From Pseudomonas sp. LFM046 (lineage in GTDB: Bacteria > Pseudomonadota > Gammaproteobacteria > Pseudomonadales > Pseudomonadaceae): a DNA stretch of 64,000 bases. The notes below the pieces were generated by a model. It did no database searches. It had not been told where the DNA came from and was given only the letters and a program-made list of their open reading frames with translations. Below, piece by piece: positions 36,566-47,872 of the stretch; the stretch's first letter is position 1, and every line of letters begins with the position of its first letter. The position numbers and the translations under genes were made by a program. The DNA is taken from positions 4,919,503-4,983,502 of the forward strand of contig NZ_JYKO02000001.1 of NCBI RefSeq assembly GCF_000949385.2, in the 5' to 3' direction.

Positions 36566-38230
36566 ATGGATCACCACCTGACGCCGCTCGATGTCACCCA
36601 ACTGCCCAGCTGGAACGCCCTGCACCAGCACCGCCAGGACCTTGCCGGCTTCAGCCTGCGCCAGGCCTTCGCTGACGATGCCGAGCGCTTCAAGCACTTC
36701 AGCCACAGCGCTTGCGGTCTGCTGCTGGACTTCTCGAAGAACCTGATCCGCGCCGACACCCTGGCCCTGCTGGTCAAGCTGGCCGAGGAAGCGCACCTGG
36801 GCGATGCCATCAAGGCCATGTTCCGTGGCGATGTGATCAACGCATCCGAGCAACGCCCGGTGCTGCACACCGCCCTGCGCCGACCCATCGGCGACAAGGT
36901 GAAGGTGGACGGCAAGGACGTGATGCCCGAAGTGCACCGCGTGCTGCACCAGATGACCGAGCTGGTGGGCTCCGTGCACAACGGCCTGTGGCGCGGCTAC
37001 ACCGAGAAGCCCATCACGGACGTGGTGAACATCGGTATCGGCGGCTCGTTCCTCGGCCCGCAGCTGGTTTCCGAAGCCCTGCTGCCCTTCGCCCAGAAGG
37101 GCGTGCGCTGCCATTACCTGGCCAACATCGACGGCAGCGAGTTCCGCGAACTGGCGTGCCGCCTGAATGCCGAGACCACCCTCTTCATCGTTTCCTCGAA
37201 GTCCTTCGGCACTCTGGAAACCCTGAAGAACGCTCAGGCCGCCCGTGCCTGGTACCTGGCCCAGGGCGGTAGCGAGGAAGAGCTGTACCGGCACTTCATC
37301 GCCGTTTCCAGCAACAAGGAAGCGGCCGTCGCCTTCGGTATCCGCGAAGAAAACATCTTCCCCATGTGGGACTGGGTGGGCGGCCGCTACTCGCTGTGGT
37401 CCGCCATCGGCCTGCCGATCGCCATGTCCATCGGCATCTCAAACTTCAAGGAACTGCTGTCCGGCGCCTACAGCATGGACCAGCACTTCCAGAGCACACC
37501 GTTCGATCGCAACATCCCGGTGATCCTCGGCCTGCTCGGCGTCTGGTACGGGGACTTCTGGGGCGCCCGCAGCCACGCGATCCTGCCCTACGACTACTAC
37601 CTGCGTAACTTCACCGACCACCTCCAGCAGCTGGACATGGAATCCAACGGCAAGAGCGTGCGCCAGGACGGCACCCCGGTCAGCGCCGGCACCGGTCCGG
37701 TGATCTGGGGGGGCGTCGGCTGCAACGGCCAGCACGCCTACCACCAGTTGCTGCACCAGGGCACCCAGCTGATCCCGGCGGACTTCATCGTCCCGGTGTC
37801 CAGCTACAACCCGGTGGCCGACCACCACCAGTGGCTGTTCGCCAACTGCCTGTCCCAGAGCCAGGCCCTGATGCTCGGCAAATCCCGCGCCGAGGCCGAG
37901 GCCGAACTGCGCGCCAAGGGCCTGCCGGAAGATGAAGTACAGCGCCTGGCGCCCCACAAGGTGGTGCCTGGCAACCGCCCGAGCAACACCCTGGTGATGG
38001 AGCGCATCAGCCCCCGTCGCCTGGGCGCGCTGATCGCCATGTACGAGCACAAGGTCTACGTGCAGAGCGTGCTCTGGGGCATCAACGCCTTCGACCAGTG
38101 GGGCGTGGAACTGGGCAAGGAACTCGGCAAGGCCGTCTATTCGCGCCTGACCGGTCAGGACGAAGCCCAGGCCGAAGACGGTTCCACCCAGGGCCTGATC
38201 GACTTCTTCCGCGGGCGGCACCGCGGCTGA
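36566..38230 (+). CDS. pgi: glucose-6-phosphate isomerase
   Basis: Pgi interconverts glucose-6-phosphate and fructose-6-phosphate. The 554-residue protein shows the SIS-type sugar-phosphate sites: [29 protein letters not shown], the family signature around [18 protein letters not shown], and the C-terminal active-site lysine region [17 protein letters not shown]. In Pseudomonas, which lacks phosphofructokinase, it serves gluconeogenesis and recycling into the Entner-Doudoroff route. A palindromic hairpin follows. Confidence 0.97.
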   Translation: MDHHLTPLDVTQLPSWNALHQHRQDLAGFSLRQAFADDAERFKHFSHSACGLLLDFSKNLIRADTLALLVKLAEEAHLGDAIKAMFRGDVINASEQRPVLHTALRRPIGDKVKVDGKDVMPEVHRVLHQMTELVGSVHNGLWRGYTEKPITDVVNIGIGGSFLGPQLVSEALLPFAQKGVRCHYLANIDGSEFRELACRLNAETTLFIVSSKSFGTLETLKNAQAARAWYLAQGGSEEELYRHFIAVSSNKEAAVAFGIREENIFPMWDWVGGRYSLWSAIGLPIAMSIGISNFKELLSGAYSMDQHFQSTPFDRNIPVILGLLGVWYGDFWGARSHAILPYDYYLRNFTDHLQQLDMESNGKSVRQDGTPVSAGTGPVIWGGVGCNGQHAYHQLLHQGTQLIPADFIVPVSSYNPVADHHQWLFANCLSQSQALMLGKSRAEAEAELRAKGLPEDEVQRLAPHKVVPGNRPSNTLVMERISPRRLGALIAMYEHKVYVQSVLWGINAFDQWGVELGKELGKAVYSRLTGQDEAQAEDGSTQGLIDFFRGRHRG

Positions 38231-38245
38231 TCGCGCCTGCCGAAC

Positions 38246-38275
38246 CTGTAGGGGCGGATTCGTTCGCCCCTACAG
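38246..38275. repeat. REP-like palindrome / bidirectional hairpin after pgi
   Basis: CTGTAGGGGCG (38246-38256) pairs perfectly with CGCCCCTACAG (38265-38275) around an eight-base loop. It lies between the convergent pgi and araC-type genes. The GTAGGGGCG core resembles short palindromic elements dispersed in Pseudomonas genomes. There is no U-run, so repeat element or Rho-free end are both possible. Confidence 0.6.
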
Positions 38276-38291
38276 CCATCCCCCCATTGCG

Positions 38292-39263
38292 TTATCGGCA
38301 AAACCGCTGCCGATACTCGCTCGGCGTCACCCCCAGGGCCTGAACGAAGGCCCGTCGCAAGTTGTACTCGCTGCCGAACCCCGTCTTCTCCGCCGTACGC
38401 TTGAGCGAAACCGCCCCAGCTTCCAGCAGCCGACACGCCTCTTCCAGCCGCAGTTGGAACAGCAGCCTGGCCGGCGTCACCCCCAGCTCCGCCTGACAAT
38501 GCCGGTGCAGGGTGCGCGGGGAAACCGCCATCCGCGCCGCCATCGCCTCGACATCCAGCGCCTCGTGCAGATGGCCGCGTAGCCACTGCGCCAGCCGTTC
38601 CAGCACACCGCCAGCAGGTGCCTGCTGGGCCAACAGTTCGGCACTGAACTGCCGCTGCCCACCGGGACGACGCAAGTACATCACCAGCCCCTTGGCCACC
38701 TGCAATGACAGCGCCCGGCCATGGTCCTCCTCCACCAGGCTCAGGCAGAGGTCCATGCCTGCGGTCACTCCGGCGGAACTGTAGAAGCGCCCATCGCGGA
38801 CGAAGAGTGCGTCCTCCAGCACCTGCAGGCTTGGGAACAGCCGTTGCAGCAGAGCGGCGTACTTCCAGTGGGTCACCACGGGCCGCCCGTCCAGCACACC
38901 GGCCTGGGCCAACAGGAAGGCGCCGGTGCACACCGAGCCGCAACGCGCCGCATGGGCGGCCGCTTCCTTCAGCCAACGCGCCAGCACACCCTGCCCCATG
39001 GCCTGCTGCACCCCGTAGCCGCCGGCCACCAGCAGGGTGCATCCGGCCAGGCTGGCGGGGTCCGGCAGCGTCTCGGTCAGCAGCTCCAGGCCGGCGCTGG
39101 AACGCACCAGGCCGCCACCGGGCGAGACGCTCTGCAGTACATAGGTGCAAGCCGTCGGCGGCAGGTGCTCCCCTACTGCGGCGAACACTTCGGCCGGACC
39201 TGTGGCATCCAGCAACTGGAAACCGGGAAACACCAGCAGCACAACGCGATGAGGGGAAGCCAT
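38292..39263 (-). CDS. GlxA-type AraC-family regulator with DJ-1/PfpI domain
   Basis: This 323-residue regulator has an N-terminal class-I-glutamine-amidotransferase-like (DJ-1/PfpI) domain (about residues 5-170: VVLLVFPGFQLLDATGPAEVF, and SVCTGAFLLAQAGVLDGR with the nucleophile-elbow cysteine). The C-terminal AraC domain has two helix-turn-helix units (MAARMAVSPRTLHRHCQAELG; TGFGSEYNLRRAFVQALGVTPSEYR). The ligand is unknown; relatives control amine or arginine catabolism. It is divergent from the gene for an exported DJ-1-fold protein at 39369, a likely target. The pair sits between pgi and acs, adjacent in PAO1 as I recall. Confidence 0.9.
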   Translation of the reverse strand: MASPHRVVLLVFPGFQLLDATGPAEVFAAVGEHLPPTACTYVLQSVSPGGGLVRSSAGLELLTETLPDPASLAGCTLLVAGGYGVQQAMGQGVLARWLKEAAAHAARCGSVCTGAFLLAQAGVLDGRPVVTHWKYAALLQRLFPSLQVLEDALFVRDGRFYSSAGVTAGMDLCLSLVEEDHGRALSLQVAKGLVMYLRRPGGQRQFSAELLAQQAPAGGVLERLAQWLRGHLHEALDVEAMAARMAVSPRTLHRHCQAELGVTPARLLFQLRLEEACRLLEAGAVSLKRTAEKTGFGSEYNLRRAFVQALGVTPSEYRQRFCR

Positions 39264-39368
39264 GAGGGCGTACTCGAAACCAGGATTGGCAGATATTCAC
39301 TGATAGCTGTCATTCCTGACATTCGCCTGCGCGCCAGACTGGTGGCCCCACGTCCCGGAGAACATGCC

Positions 39369-40415
39369 ATGGGCCAACTCCTGCTGATCCTGCTACTTGT
39401 CCCGCTGCTCACCCAGGCAGTAGCCGCCGAGAAGATCCAGCCCTACCAGCCGCGCTTCGGTCGGGAACGGCCCGTGGTGGCCGTGGTGGGCGAGAACCGC
39501 ATGACTGAACTGGTGGACTTCCTGGTGCCCTTCGGCCTGCTTGGCCGTTCTGGTGTAGCCGAGGTGATCGCCCTCTCCACCCGCGAAGGCCCCCTGCAGT
39601 TGATGCCGGCCCTCAAGGTTCGCGCCCAGGCCACCATCGCCGCGTTCGAGCAACGTTATCCACAGGGGGCGGATTATCTGATCGTCCCCGCCGTGCACCA
39701 CAGCGACGATCCGGCCCTGACCGGTTTCGTCGCCGCCCAGGCAGCCAGGGGCGCCACGGTGGTCGGCATCTGCGATGGCGTGCTGGTCCTGGGCCACGCC
39801 GGCCTGCTCCACGGCCGTCGCGCCACCGGCCACTGGTACTCGAAGGAACAGCGCGAAGCGGACTTCCCCGACGCCCACTGGCAGGTGGATACCCGCTACG
39901 TGGTGGACGGCAGCGTGGTGACCAGCTCCGGCGTCAGCGCCGCCCTGCCGGTATCCCTCGCCCTGGTGGAAGCCATTGCCGGTCCGGCGAGGGCCGCCGC
40001 CCTGGGCCGCGAGATCGGCCTCGGCGACTGGTCGTCCGAGCACAACAGCCGCACCTTCACCTTCGGCCCTGGCGGCTACTTCACCGCCGCGACCAACTAC
40101 CTCGCCTTCTGGCGCCACGAGACCCTGGCCCTCCCGCTCGAACCGGGTCTGGACGAAGCCGCCCTGGCCCTGCGCGCCGATGCCTGGGCCCGCAGCTTCC
40201 GCACTGAGGTGTTGGCCACGGCAAGCGGACCGGTGAAAAGCCGCCAGGGGCTGGAGTTTCTGCCGGACGCGACGAGCCCCGAAGTCCCTCCCCTGCCGGG
40301 GAACACCGTGCCGGCAGGCGTGACACTGGACGAGGCCCTGAACGGCATCAGCGCCCGCTATGGCGCAGCCACCGCGGCCTTTGTCGCCACCCAGTTGGAG
40401 TACCAGCGGCGCTGA
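39369..40415 (+). CDS. exported DJ-1/PfpI-family protein
   Basis: This 348-residue protein has an N-terminal signal peptide (LLLILLLVPLLTQAVAA, cleavage near residue 20). A DJ-1/PfpI-like domain follows (RPVVAVVGENRMTELVDFLVP; the elbow VVGICDGVLVLGHAGLL with a candidate cysteine nucleophile; HWYSKEQREADFP). The C-terminal extension of about 100 residues resembles nothing I recognise. Start 39369 (MGQLLLILL) is preceded by GGAGAA. It is divergent from an AraC regulator whose sensor domain has the same fold. Periplasmic location is inferred; activity (hydrolase, hydratase or chaperone) cannot be told. Confidence 0.85.
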   Translation: MGQLLLILLLVPLLTQAVAAEKIQPYQPRFGRERPVVAVVGENRMTELVDFLVPFGLLGRSGVAEVIALSTREGPLQLMPALKVRAQATIAAFEQRYPQGADYLIVPAVHHSDDPALTGFVAAQAARGATVVGICDGVLVLGHAGLLHGRRATGHWYSKEQREADFPDAHWQVDTRYVVDGSVVTSSGVSAALPVSLALVEAIAGPARAAALGREIGLGDWSSEHNSRTFTFGPGGYFTAATNYLAFWRHETLALPLEPGLDEAALALRADAWARSFRTEVLATASGPVKSRQGLEFLPDATSPEVPPLPGNTVPAGVTLDEALNGISARYGAATAAFVATQLEYQRR

Positions 40416-40507
40416 ACGATCCGGCTCTCCCGAGGCTCAAAACTCTACGGTCAACCCTTGAACGAACGGGCGGCTTGGATGCACCCTTGTCGCCATCTCG
40501 GCTACAC

Positions 40508-40518
40508 AACAACAAGGA
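40508..40518 (+). promoter_or_regulatory. CA motif (Hfq/Crc site) overlapping the acs ribosome-binding site
   Basis: AACAACAAGGA lies seven bases before the acs ATG and merges an A-rich AANAANAA-type Hfq/Crc motif with the Shine-Dalgarno AAGGA. It resembles the motifs repeated in CrcZ. Binding would block translation under preferred carbon sources. Function is inferred from sequence and known Crc control of acetate use. Confidence 0.65.
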
Positions 40519-40524
40519 CCCGCC

Positions 40525-42462
<1,938 letters not shown>

Positions 42463-42473
42463 GGCCCGCCAAG

Positions 42474-42500
42474 GCACCAGCCCGTCCCGCGGGCTGGTGC
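42474..42500 (+). terminator. hairpin after acs
   Basis: A perfect 11-bp stem GCACCAGCCCG / CGGGCTGGTGC (42474-42484 with 42490-42500) has a five-base loop. Only CCTT follows, so termination may be partial. Confidence 0.6.
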
Positions 42501-42526
42501 CCTTCGCCCGGAAGCACTCCTCCTCC

Positions 42527-43402
42527 ATGGAATTCATTCGCCGCCGTATCGAACGCCAGATCATCGGCCTCACGGGTCTGGCCCTCGGCCAACTCGACTT
42601 CGAGAATCCCAAGGGCGACCCCGGCCTGTTCGGCCCGGACTCGGTGACCTGGAAGGTCCACGGCGACTTCACCTCGATGATGATTGGCGGCATCAGCGCC
42701 CTGCTGCTGCAAATGCTCCATCCCCTGGCCCTGGCCGGCGTCTGGGACCACTCCAACTTCCGCGCGGACATGCTCGGCCGCCTGCGCCGCACCGGCCAGT
42801 TCATCTCCGGCACCACCTACGGCACCCGCAAGGACGCCGACTGGCTGATCGACAAGGTGCGCAGCATCCACCAGCAGGTGGTCGGCACTGCGCCTGATGG
42901 CCGCCCCTACGCCGCCAGCGACCCGGCCCTGCTCACCTGGGTGCACGTGGCCGAAGTCAGCTGCTTCCTCAAGGCCCACCTGCGCTACCTCAATCCGCAC
43001 CTTTCAGGGGAGGACCAGGACCGTTACTACGCCGAGATCGCCCTGGTGGCCGAACGCCTCGGGGCGCGCGATGTGCCGAAATCGCGCCAGGCGGTGGCGG
43101 ACTACCTGGAGGCCATGCGCCCGCAACTGCTCTGCGACGAACGCAGCCTGGAAGTGGTGCGCGTCCTCCTCGCGGCGCCGGCGCCCAGCGCCCTGGCCAA
43201 GCCCTTCGGCCTGCTGATGATGCAGGCCGGCATCGACCTGATGCCGGAGTGGGCCAGCGCCATGCTCGGCCTCCACCAGCGCCCTTGGCAGCGACGCGTG
43301 GTGCGCGACCTGGTCTGGCGCGTGGCGCCGCTGCTGCGCTGGGCCATGCGCAACGGTGCGGTGCATCGTGCACGCCGCCGCATGGGGCTGTCGCCACGCT
43401 GA
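42527..43402 (+). CDS. oxygenase MpaB family protein (DUF2236)
   Basis: This 291-residue helical protein of the MpaB/latex-clearing-protein superfamily carries histidines in the family pattern (MLHPLALAGVWDHSNF; WVHVAEVSCFLKAHLRY) that in characterised members bind haem b for dioxygen chemistry. The substrate here is unknown. Start 42527 (MEFIRRRIE) is preferred over the in-frame GTG at 42497, which falls in the acs terminator stem. There is no signal peptide. It is followed by a methyltransferase gene on the same strand. Confidence 0.88.
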   Translation: MEFIRRRIERQIIGLTGLALGQLDFENPKGDPGLFGPDSVTWKVHGDFTSMMIGGISALLLQMLHPLALAGVWDHSNFRADMLGRLRRTGQFISGTTYGTRKDADWLIDKVRSIHQQVVGTAPDGRPYAASDPALLTWVHVAEVSCFLKAHLRYLNPHLSGEDQDRYYAEIALVAERLGARDVPKSRQAVADYLEAMRPQLLCDERSLEVVRVLLAAPAPSALAKPFGLLMMQAGIDLMPEWASAMLGLHQRPWQRRVVRDLVWRVAPLLRWAMRNGAVHRARRRMGLSPR

Positions 43403-43477
43403 GCACGGCATCTGGCCGCGCGGCGCGGGACTGCGGGCTTTGCTAAACTGCGCGCCCCTTTTTGCGAGACGCCGCGC

Positions 43478-44497
43478 ATGTCCTCCGCTCTCCTCCAGGC
43501 GCTGCGCGCCGCCCTCGATGCCCGTCAGCCGCTGCTGGCCGAACTCCACACCCAGGGCACCGACTGCTATCGACTGTTCCACGGCAGCCAGGAGGGCGCG
43601 TCCGGCCTGACCGTCGACCGCTACGGCCCTCAGCTCATGGTGCAGAGTTTCCATCAGACCCTGGAGCGTGAACCCCTCCTTGCCCTGGCCGCCAGCGTGG
43701 AAGAATTCCTCGGCGACAAGCTGCTGCTGGTCTACAACGACCGCTCCCAGGGCAACTCCCGCGTCGACCGCCGCGATGCGGTCTATCAGGCCGAGCCTGC
43801 CGCCCTCGAAGACCTGGTCGGCCACGAGTGGGGGCTGAATTACCGGGTACGAGGCCGCCATCCGGGGCAGGACCCGCTGCTGTTCCTCGACCTGCGCAAC
43901 ACCCGCGGCTGGGTGAAGGCCAACAGCGCTGGCAAGTCGGTGCTCAACCTCTTCGCCTACACCTGCGGCGTCGGCCTGTGCGCGGCGGCGGGGGGTGCCC
44001 GCGAGGTGTGGAACCTGGACTTCGCCGAGGGCAACCTGGCGGTCGGCCGCGAGAACGCTGCACTGAATCCGGACCTCGCACCCATGCACTTCGTGCAGTC
44101 CGACTACTTCCCGGCCATCCGCCAACTGGCCGGCCTGCCCATCGCCCGCCGTCACGGCCAGAAGCTGCCCAGCTACCCGCGCCTGGAACAGCGCCAGTTC
44201 GATCTGGTGTTCCTCGACCCGCCGGCCTGGGCCAAGAGCGCATTCGGCACGGTGGACCTGCTGCGCGACTACCAGAGCCTGCTCAAGCCCGCCCTGATGG
44301 CTACGGCCGAAGGCGGCGTGCTGGTGTGCAACAACAACCTGGCCAAGGTGGAGCTGGAGGACTGGCGCGAGCAGGTGCTGCGCTGCGCCAGCAAGCTGGG
44401 CCGGCCAGTGCGCGATTGCCAGCAACTGGTGCCGGCCGCCGACTTCCCCTCCATGGATGCTCGGCCGCCCCTCAAGACGCTGATCCTGCAGCTCTGA
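43478..44497 (+). CDS. class I SAM-dependent rRNA methyltransferase (RlmI-like)
   Basis: This 339-residue protein resembles the RlmI/RlmK group of 23S rRNA methyltransferases. An N-terminal module with SGLTVDRYG (the PUA-to-Rossmann linker) precedes a Rossmann fold with NLFAYTCGVGLCAAAGGA as SAM-binding glycine loop and the catalytic FLDPPAWAKS, followed by LVCNNNLAKV. The N-terminus is short and the PUA domain seems reduced compared with RlmI. The exact rRNA position modified is not predictable. It is probably transcribed from a promoter near 43430-43450. Confidence 0.88.
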   Translation: MSSALLQALRAALDARQPLLAELHTQGTDCYRLFHGSQEGASGLTVDRYGPQLMVQSFHQTLEREPLLALAASVEEFLGDKLLLVYNDRSQGNSRVDRRDAVYQAEPAALEDLVGHEWGLNYRVRGRHPGQDPLLFLDLRNTRGWVKANSAGKSVLNLFAYTCGVGLCAAAGGAREVWNLDFAEGNLAVGRENAALNPDLAPMHFVQSDYFPAIRQLAGLPIARRHGQKLPSYPRLEQRQFDLVFLDPPAWAKSAFGTVDLLRDYQSLLKPALMATAEGGVLVCNNNLAKVELEDWREQVLRCASKLGRPVRDCQQLVPAADFPSMDARPPLKTLILQL

Positions 44498-44587
44498 AAG
44501 CCGTTCAGTAACGAGAGCCAGCCATCAGGCGGAACCACGAGGCCGTGCCATAATCCAAGGCAAATTTGCCGGGATAGTTGACGCCTC

Positions 44588-47521
44588 ATGTACAAAGGAT
44601 TGAAGCGGGCCGTTTGTGCCCTACTGATCGTCGTTGCCCTCTACAGCCTCCTCGGCTTTCTGATCATCCCCGGAATCGCCCTGCGGGTGGCCAACCAGCA
44701 ACTGGCCCAGTACGCCACGGTGCCCGCGCGCCTGGAGCGTATCCAGCTCAACCCCTTCAGCTTGGAGCTGACCCTCTGGGGCCTGCATATCGGTGACGAC
44801 AAGGCCGAGCAGGCAGGCTTCGAGCGGCTCTATGCCAACCTGCAATGGGACAGCCTCTGGTCCGGTGCCCTGCACCTGGCGGACGTGGAGCTGGACCGAT
44901 CCACCACCGAGGTGCTGTTCGCCAAGGACGGCACGTTCAACCTGACCCAACTGTTCAAGCTGCCACCCAGCGAACCCAAGCCCGAAGAGCCTGCCGGCGA
45001 GCCCTTTCCCGTCCGGGTCGATCGCATCGAGCTGACCGAGGGAGGCATTCACTTCCAGGACCTGCGCCCCAGCGAGCCAATCGAGTTCGTCTACGACTCC
45101 CTCAACCTGGAACTGCACCACCTCAGCACCCTGCCCGACGACAATGCCGAGATGTCCCTGGTGGCCACCGGCCCGAATGGCGGGCGCGTCGACTGGCAGG
45201 GCCAGATCAGCGTGGTGCCCTTCACCTCCAGCGGCCAGCTGAAGATCACCGACGGCAAGATGAAAGCCTTCTGGCCCTATGTGCGTGACGCCGTGCCCCT
45301 GGTGCTGGAACAGGGCGTGATGAGTCTTTCCACGGACTACACACTCAGCCTGGCCAACGGCACCCACCTGAACCTGGACAAGATCTGGATCAAGGTCGCG
45401 CCCTTCGCCATCAAGGCGCCGGACAATCGCCCACTGGTCAATCTGGAGCTGCTGGAAGTCAGCGACACCTCCCTCGACCTGGCCAAGCAGGAAGTGGTGG
45501 TGGGCAAGATCCACAGCCAGAACCTGGAAACCTGGGCCGCCCGCGAAGCCGATGGCCAGCTGGACTGGCAGAAGCTCTTTGCCAGCGAACCCAAGCCCGC
45601 CGCCCAGGCGGAGGCAAAGCCCGCTGCCGAGCAGGCCGATACCCAGGCCGGATCCGCCAAACCCTGGGTCGTGAAGCTGAAGGACACCCAGCTGCGCGGC
45701 TACAAGGTCCACCTGGCCGACCGGGTGCCCAAGGAGCCGGTACAGCTCGAACTGGGCCCGCTGAACCTGGACCTCAAGGACTTCGACAGCCGTGGCGAGT
45801 CCCCCTTCGGCCTCAGCCTCGACACCGGCCTCGGCAAACAAGGCAAGGTGCAGGCGGTGGGCCAGGTCCAGCTCAAGCCCACCACCGCGCAGCTCCAGGT
45901 ACAAACCCGCGATATCGACCTGCGGGTGGCGCAGGCCTACATCAGCCCCTTCGTGCGCCTGGAACTGCGCAGCGGCATGCTCGACAGTGACCTCAACGTC
46001 GACCTCAAGAGCACCGAACCCCTGGCCCTGGGCATTACCGGCCGCGCCCTGGTCAACCAGATGCACACCCTGGACACGATCAAGGAGCGCGACTTCGTCA
46101 AATGGCAGCAACTGCTGATCGACGGCCTCAACTACCAGCACGGGGACAGCCTGAACATCGAGAAGGTGAGCCTGAACCAGCCCTATGCGCGCTTCATCAT
46201 CAACGAGGACCTGACCACCAACGCCAGCGACCTGGTGATCAAGCAGGCCGCAGCCGACGCTCCGGCTGCCGCCAATGCCCAGCCGGCCGCGAACGGCAGC
46301 GCCGAACCCGCCGGCAAGCCTCTGGGCATCCGCATCGGTGGCATCGAGATCAAGGACGGCTCGGCCAACTTCGCCGACTTCAGCCTGACGCCGAACTTCG
46401 CCACCGCCATCCAGCAGCTTAACGGCGAGATCGGCACCCTGGACAACCGCAATCCCAAACCGGCCAAAGTGGCGGTGAACGGCAAGGTGGATCGGTACGC
46501 ACCGGTGACCATCAAGGGCAGCCTCAATCCCTTCAATCCGCTCGATAGCCTGGACATCGCCACCAGCTTCAAGCGCGTCGAACTGACCACCCTGACGCCC
46601 TACTCCGGCAAGTTCGCCGGCTACCGCATCCGCAAGGGCCGCCTGAACCTGGACCTGCACTACCAGATCGAAAAAGGCCAGCTGAAGGCGGATAACCACC
46701 TGGTGCTGGAACAACTGCAACTTGGCGAGCAGGTCTCCAGCCCCGACGCGGTGGACCTGCCGGTACGCCTGGCGGTGGCCCTGCTCAAGGACACCGAGGG
46801 CAAGATCGATATCCAGCTGCCGGTGGCCGGCAACCTGAACGATCCCACGTTCAGCGTCGCCCCCATCGTCTGGCAGACCCTGCGCAACCTGGTGCTGCGC
46901 GCGGTGCAGGCGCCTTTCAACTTCGTCGCCGGCCTGGTGGGCGGCAGCGCCGAAGACCTGGGCCAGGTGCCCTTCCCGGCCGGCAGCAGCGAACTGGATG
47001 CCGAGGCGCAGAAGTCCCTGGATACCCTGGCCGACGCCCTCAAGAAACGTCCGGGCCTGCGCCTGGAGGTGGAAGGGGCCAGCGCCAAGTCTGCCGACGG
47101 CCCGCCGCTGGCCGAACAGCGCCTGGAGCGGGAATTCCAGAGCACGTACTTCAAGATCGCCCAGCGCCGGGGCGACAAAGTGCCGGCCGAAGCCAGTCAG
47201 ATCGAGGTTCCGGACGACGAGAAAGCGCCTATGCTGGAAGGCATCTACCGCTCCCGCCTGAAGCAGCAGCCGCCGGCGGAATGGACGGAGCTGGATAGCG
47301 AACAGCGCGCCGCCAAGCTGCGGGAAGCCGTGCTGGCGTCCTGGGCCCAGAGCGACCTGCTGCTGCGCCAGCTGGGCCAGGCCCGCGCCGCCAGCATCAA
47401 GGACTATCTGGTGGACCGCGGCGGCCTCGCCGATGACCGCATCTTCCTGCTGGACGTCAGCATGGTGGAGCCCAACCAGGCTGGAGAGGTGATCACACCG
47501 CTGCACCTGGACAGCGAGTAG
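44588..47521 (+). CDS. large AsmA-like envelope protein (DUF748)
   Basis: This 977-residue protein has one N-terminal membrane anchor (about residues 8-30), then a long beta-rich region of DUF748/AsmA-like repeats (for example LTLWGLHIGDDKAEQAGFE; PYSGKFAGYRIRKGRLNLDLHY). Such proteins span the periplasm as lipid-carrying grooves in characterised AsmA relatives. Two Ala/Glu/Lys/Pro-rich linkers interrupt it (about 335-357 and 550-577). A C-terminal OmpA-like segment (FPAGSSELDAEAQKSLDTLADALKKRPGLRLEVEG in part) suggests peptidoglycan contact. The next gene starts eight bases after its stop. Lipid transport is inferred from family only. Confidence 0.85.
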   Translation: MYKGLKRAVCALLIVVALYSLLGFLIIPGIALRVANQQLAQYATVPARLERIQLNPFSLELTLWGLHIGDDKAEQAGFERLYANLQWDSLWSGALHLADVELDRSTTEVLFAKDGTFNLTQLFKLPPSEPKPEEPAGEPFPVRVDRIELTEGGIHFQDLRPSEPIEFVYDSLNLELHHLSTLPDDNAEMSLVATGPNGGRVDWQGQISVVPFTSSGQLKITDGKMKAFWPYVRDAVPLVLEQGVMSLSTDYTLSLANGTHLNLDKIWIKVAPFAIKAPDNRPLVNLELLEVSDTSLDLAKQEVVVGKIHSQNLETWAAREADGQLDWQKLFASEPKPAAQAEAKPAAEQADTQAGSAKPWVVKLKDTQLRGYKVHLADRVPKEPVQLELGPLNLDLKDFDSRGESPFGLSLDTGLGKQGKVQAVGQVQLKPTTAQLQVQTRDIDLRVAQAYISPFVRLELRSGMLDSDLNVDLKSTEPLALGITGRALVNQMHTLDTIKERDFVKWQQLLIDGLNYQHGDSLNIEKVSLNQPYARFIINEDLTTNASDLVIKQAAADAPAAANAQPAANGSAEPAGKPLGIRIGGIEIKDGSANFADFSLTPNFATAIQQLNGEIGTLDNRNPKPAKVAVNGKVDRYAPVTIKGSLNPFNPLDSLDIATSFKRVELTTLTPYSGKFAGYRIRKGRLNLDLHYQIEKGQLKADNHLVLEQLQLGEQVSSPDAVDLPVRLAVALLKDTEGKIDIQLPVAGNLNDPTFSVAPIVWQTLRNLVLRAVQAPFNFVAGLVGGSAEDLGQVPFPAGSSELDAEAQKSLDTLADALKKRPGLRLEVEGASAKSADGPPLAEQRLEREFQSTYFKIAQRRGDKVPAEASQIEVPDDEKAPMLEGIYRSRLKQQPPAEWTELDSEQRAAKLREAVLASWAQSDLLLRQLGQARAASIKDYLVDRGGLADDRIFLLDVSMVEPNQAGEVITPLHLDSE

Positions 47522-47529
47522 GAGACCCC

Positions 47530-47826
47530 ATGCGCACGCTGCCGTTTGCCCTGCTGGCGCTCGCCCTGTCCACTGAGGCCTGGGCCGGGGCTGATACCAT
47601 GCGCTGCGGCAGCAAGCTGGTCAGCCTCGGCGACCGCACTTTCGAAGTCCTGCAGAAGTGCGGCGAGCCAGTCCATCGCGACCTCGTCGGCTACACCCTG
47701 GGCTCTTACGACAATCGTGAGTTCGTCGTCGAGGAATGGGTCTACGGGCCCAACAACGGCATGCTTCGCATCCTCACCTTCGAGGCCAACCGCCTGGTGC
47801 GCATCGAAACCAAGCGCGGCCCCTGA
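47530..47826 (+). CDS. secreted DUF2845 protein, copy 1
   Basis: This 98-residue exported protein has a signal peptide ending near AWAGA (residue 19-20) and the DUF2845 core: RCGSKLVSLGDRTFEVLQKCGEP, later VEEWVYGPNNGML. Its two cysteines (in MRCGS and QKCGEP) probably form a disulfide. It is the first of three tandem paralogues, starting eight bases after the DUF748 gene with GGAG before its ATG. Function is unknown; the family is common in Pseudomonas and relatives. Confidence 0.87.
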   Translation: MRTLPFALLALALSTEAWAGADTMRCGSKLVSLGDRTFEVLQKCGEPVHRDLVGYTLGSYDNREFVVEEWVYGPNNGMLRILTFEANRLVRIETKRGP

Positions 47827-47872
47827 CACCGGGTGTAGGCTGTCGCCCATCCACCACAATTCGAGCCTTTCC

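Noticed and set aside
38292-40415. AraC/DJ-1 pair as a mobile island
   Set aside because: No transposase, integrase, tRNA site or direct repeats at the borders and base composition matches the surroundings; gain or loss relative to PAO1 is all that can be said.
44621-47506. 961-codon open frame on the minus strand opposite the DUF748 gene
   Set aside because: It mirrors the codon pattern of the real plus-strand gene, with no start signal or recognisable motif.
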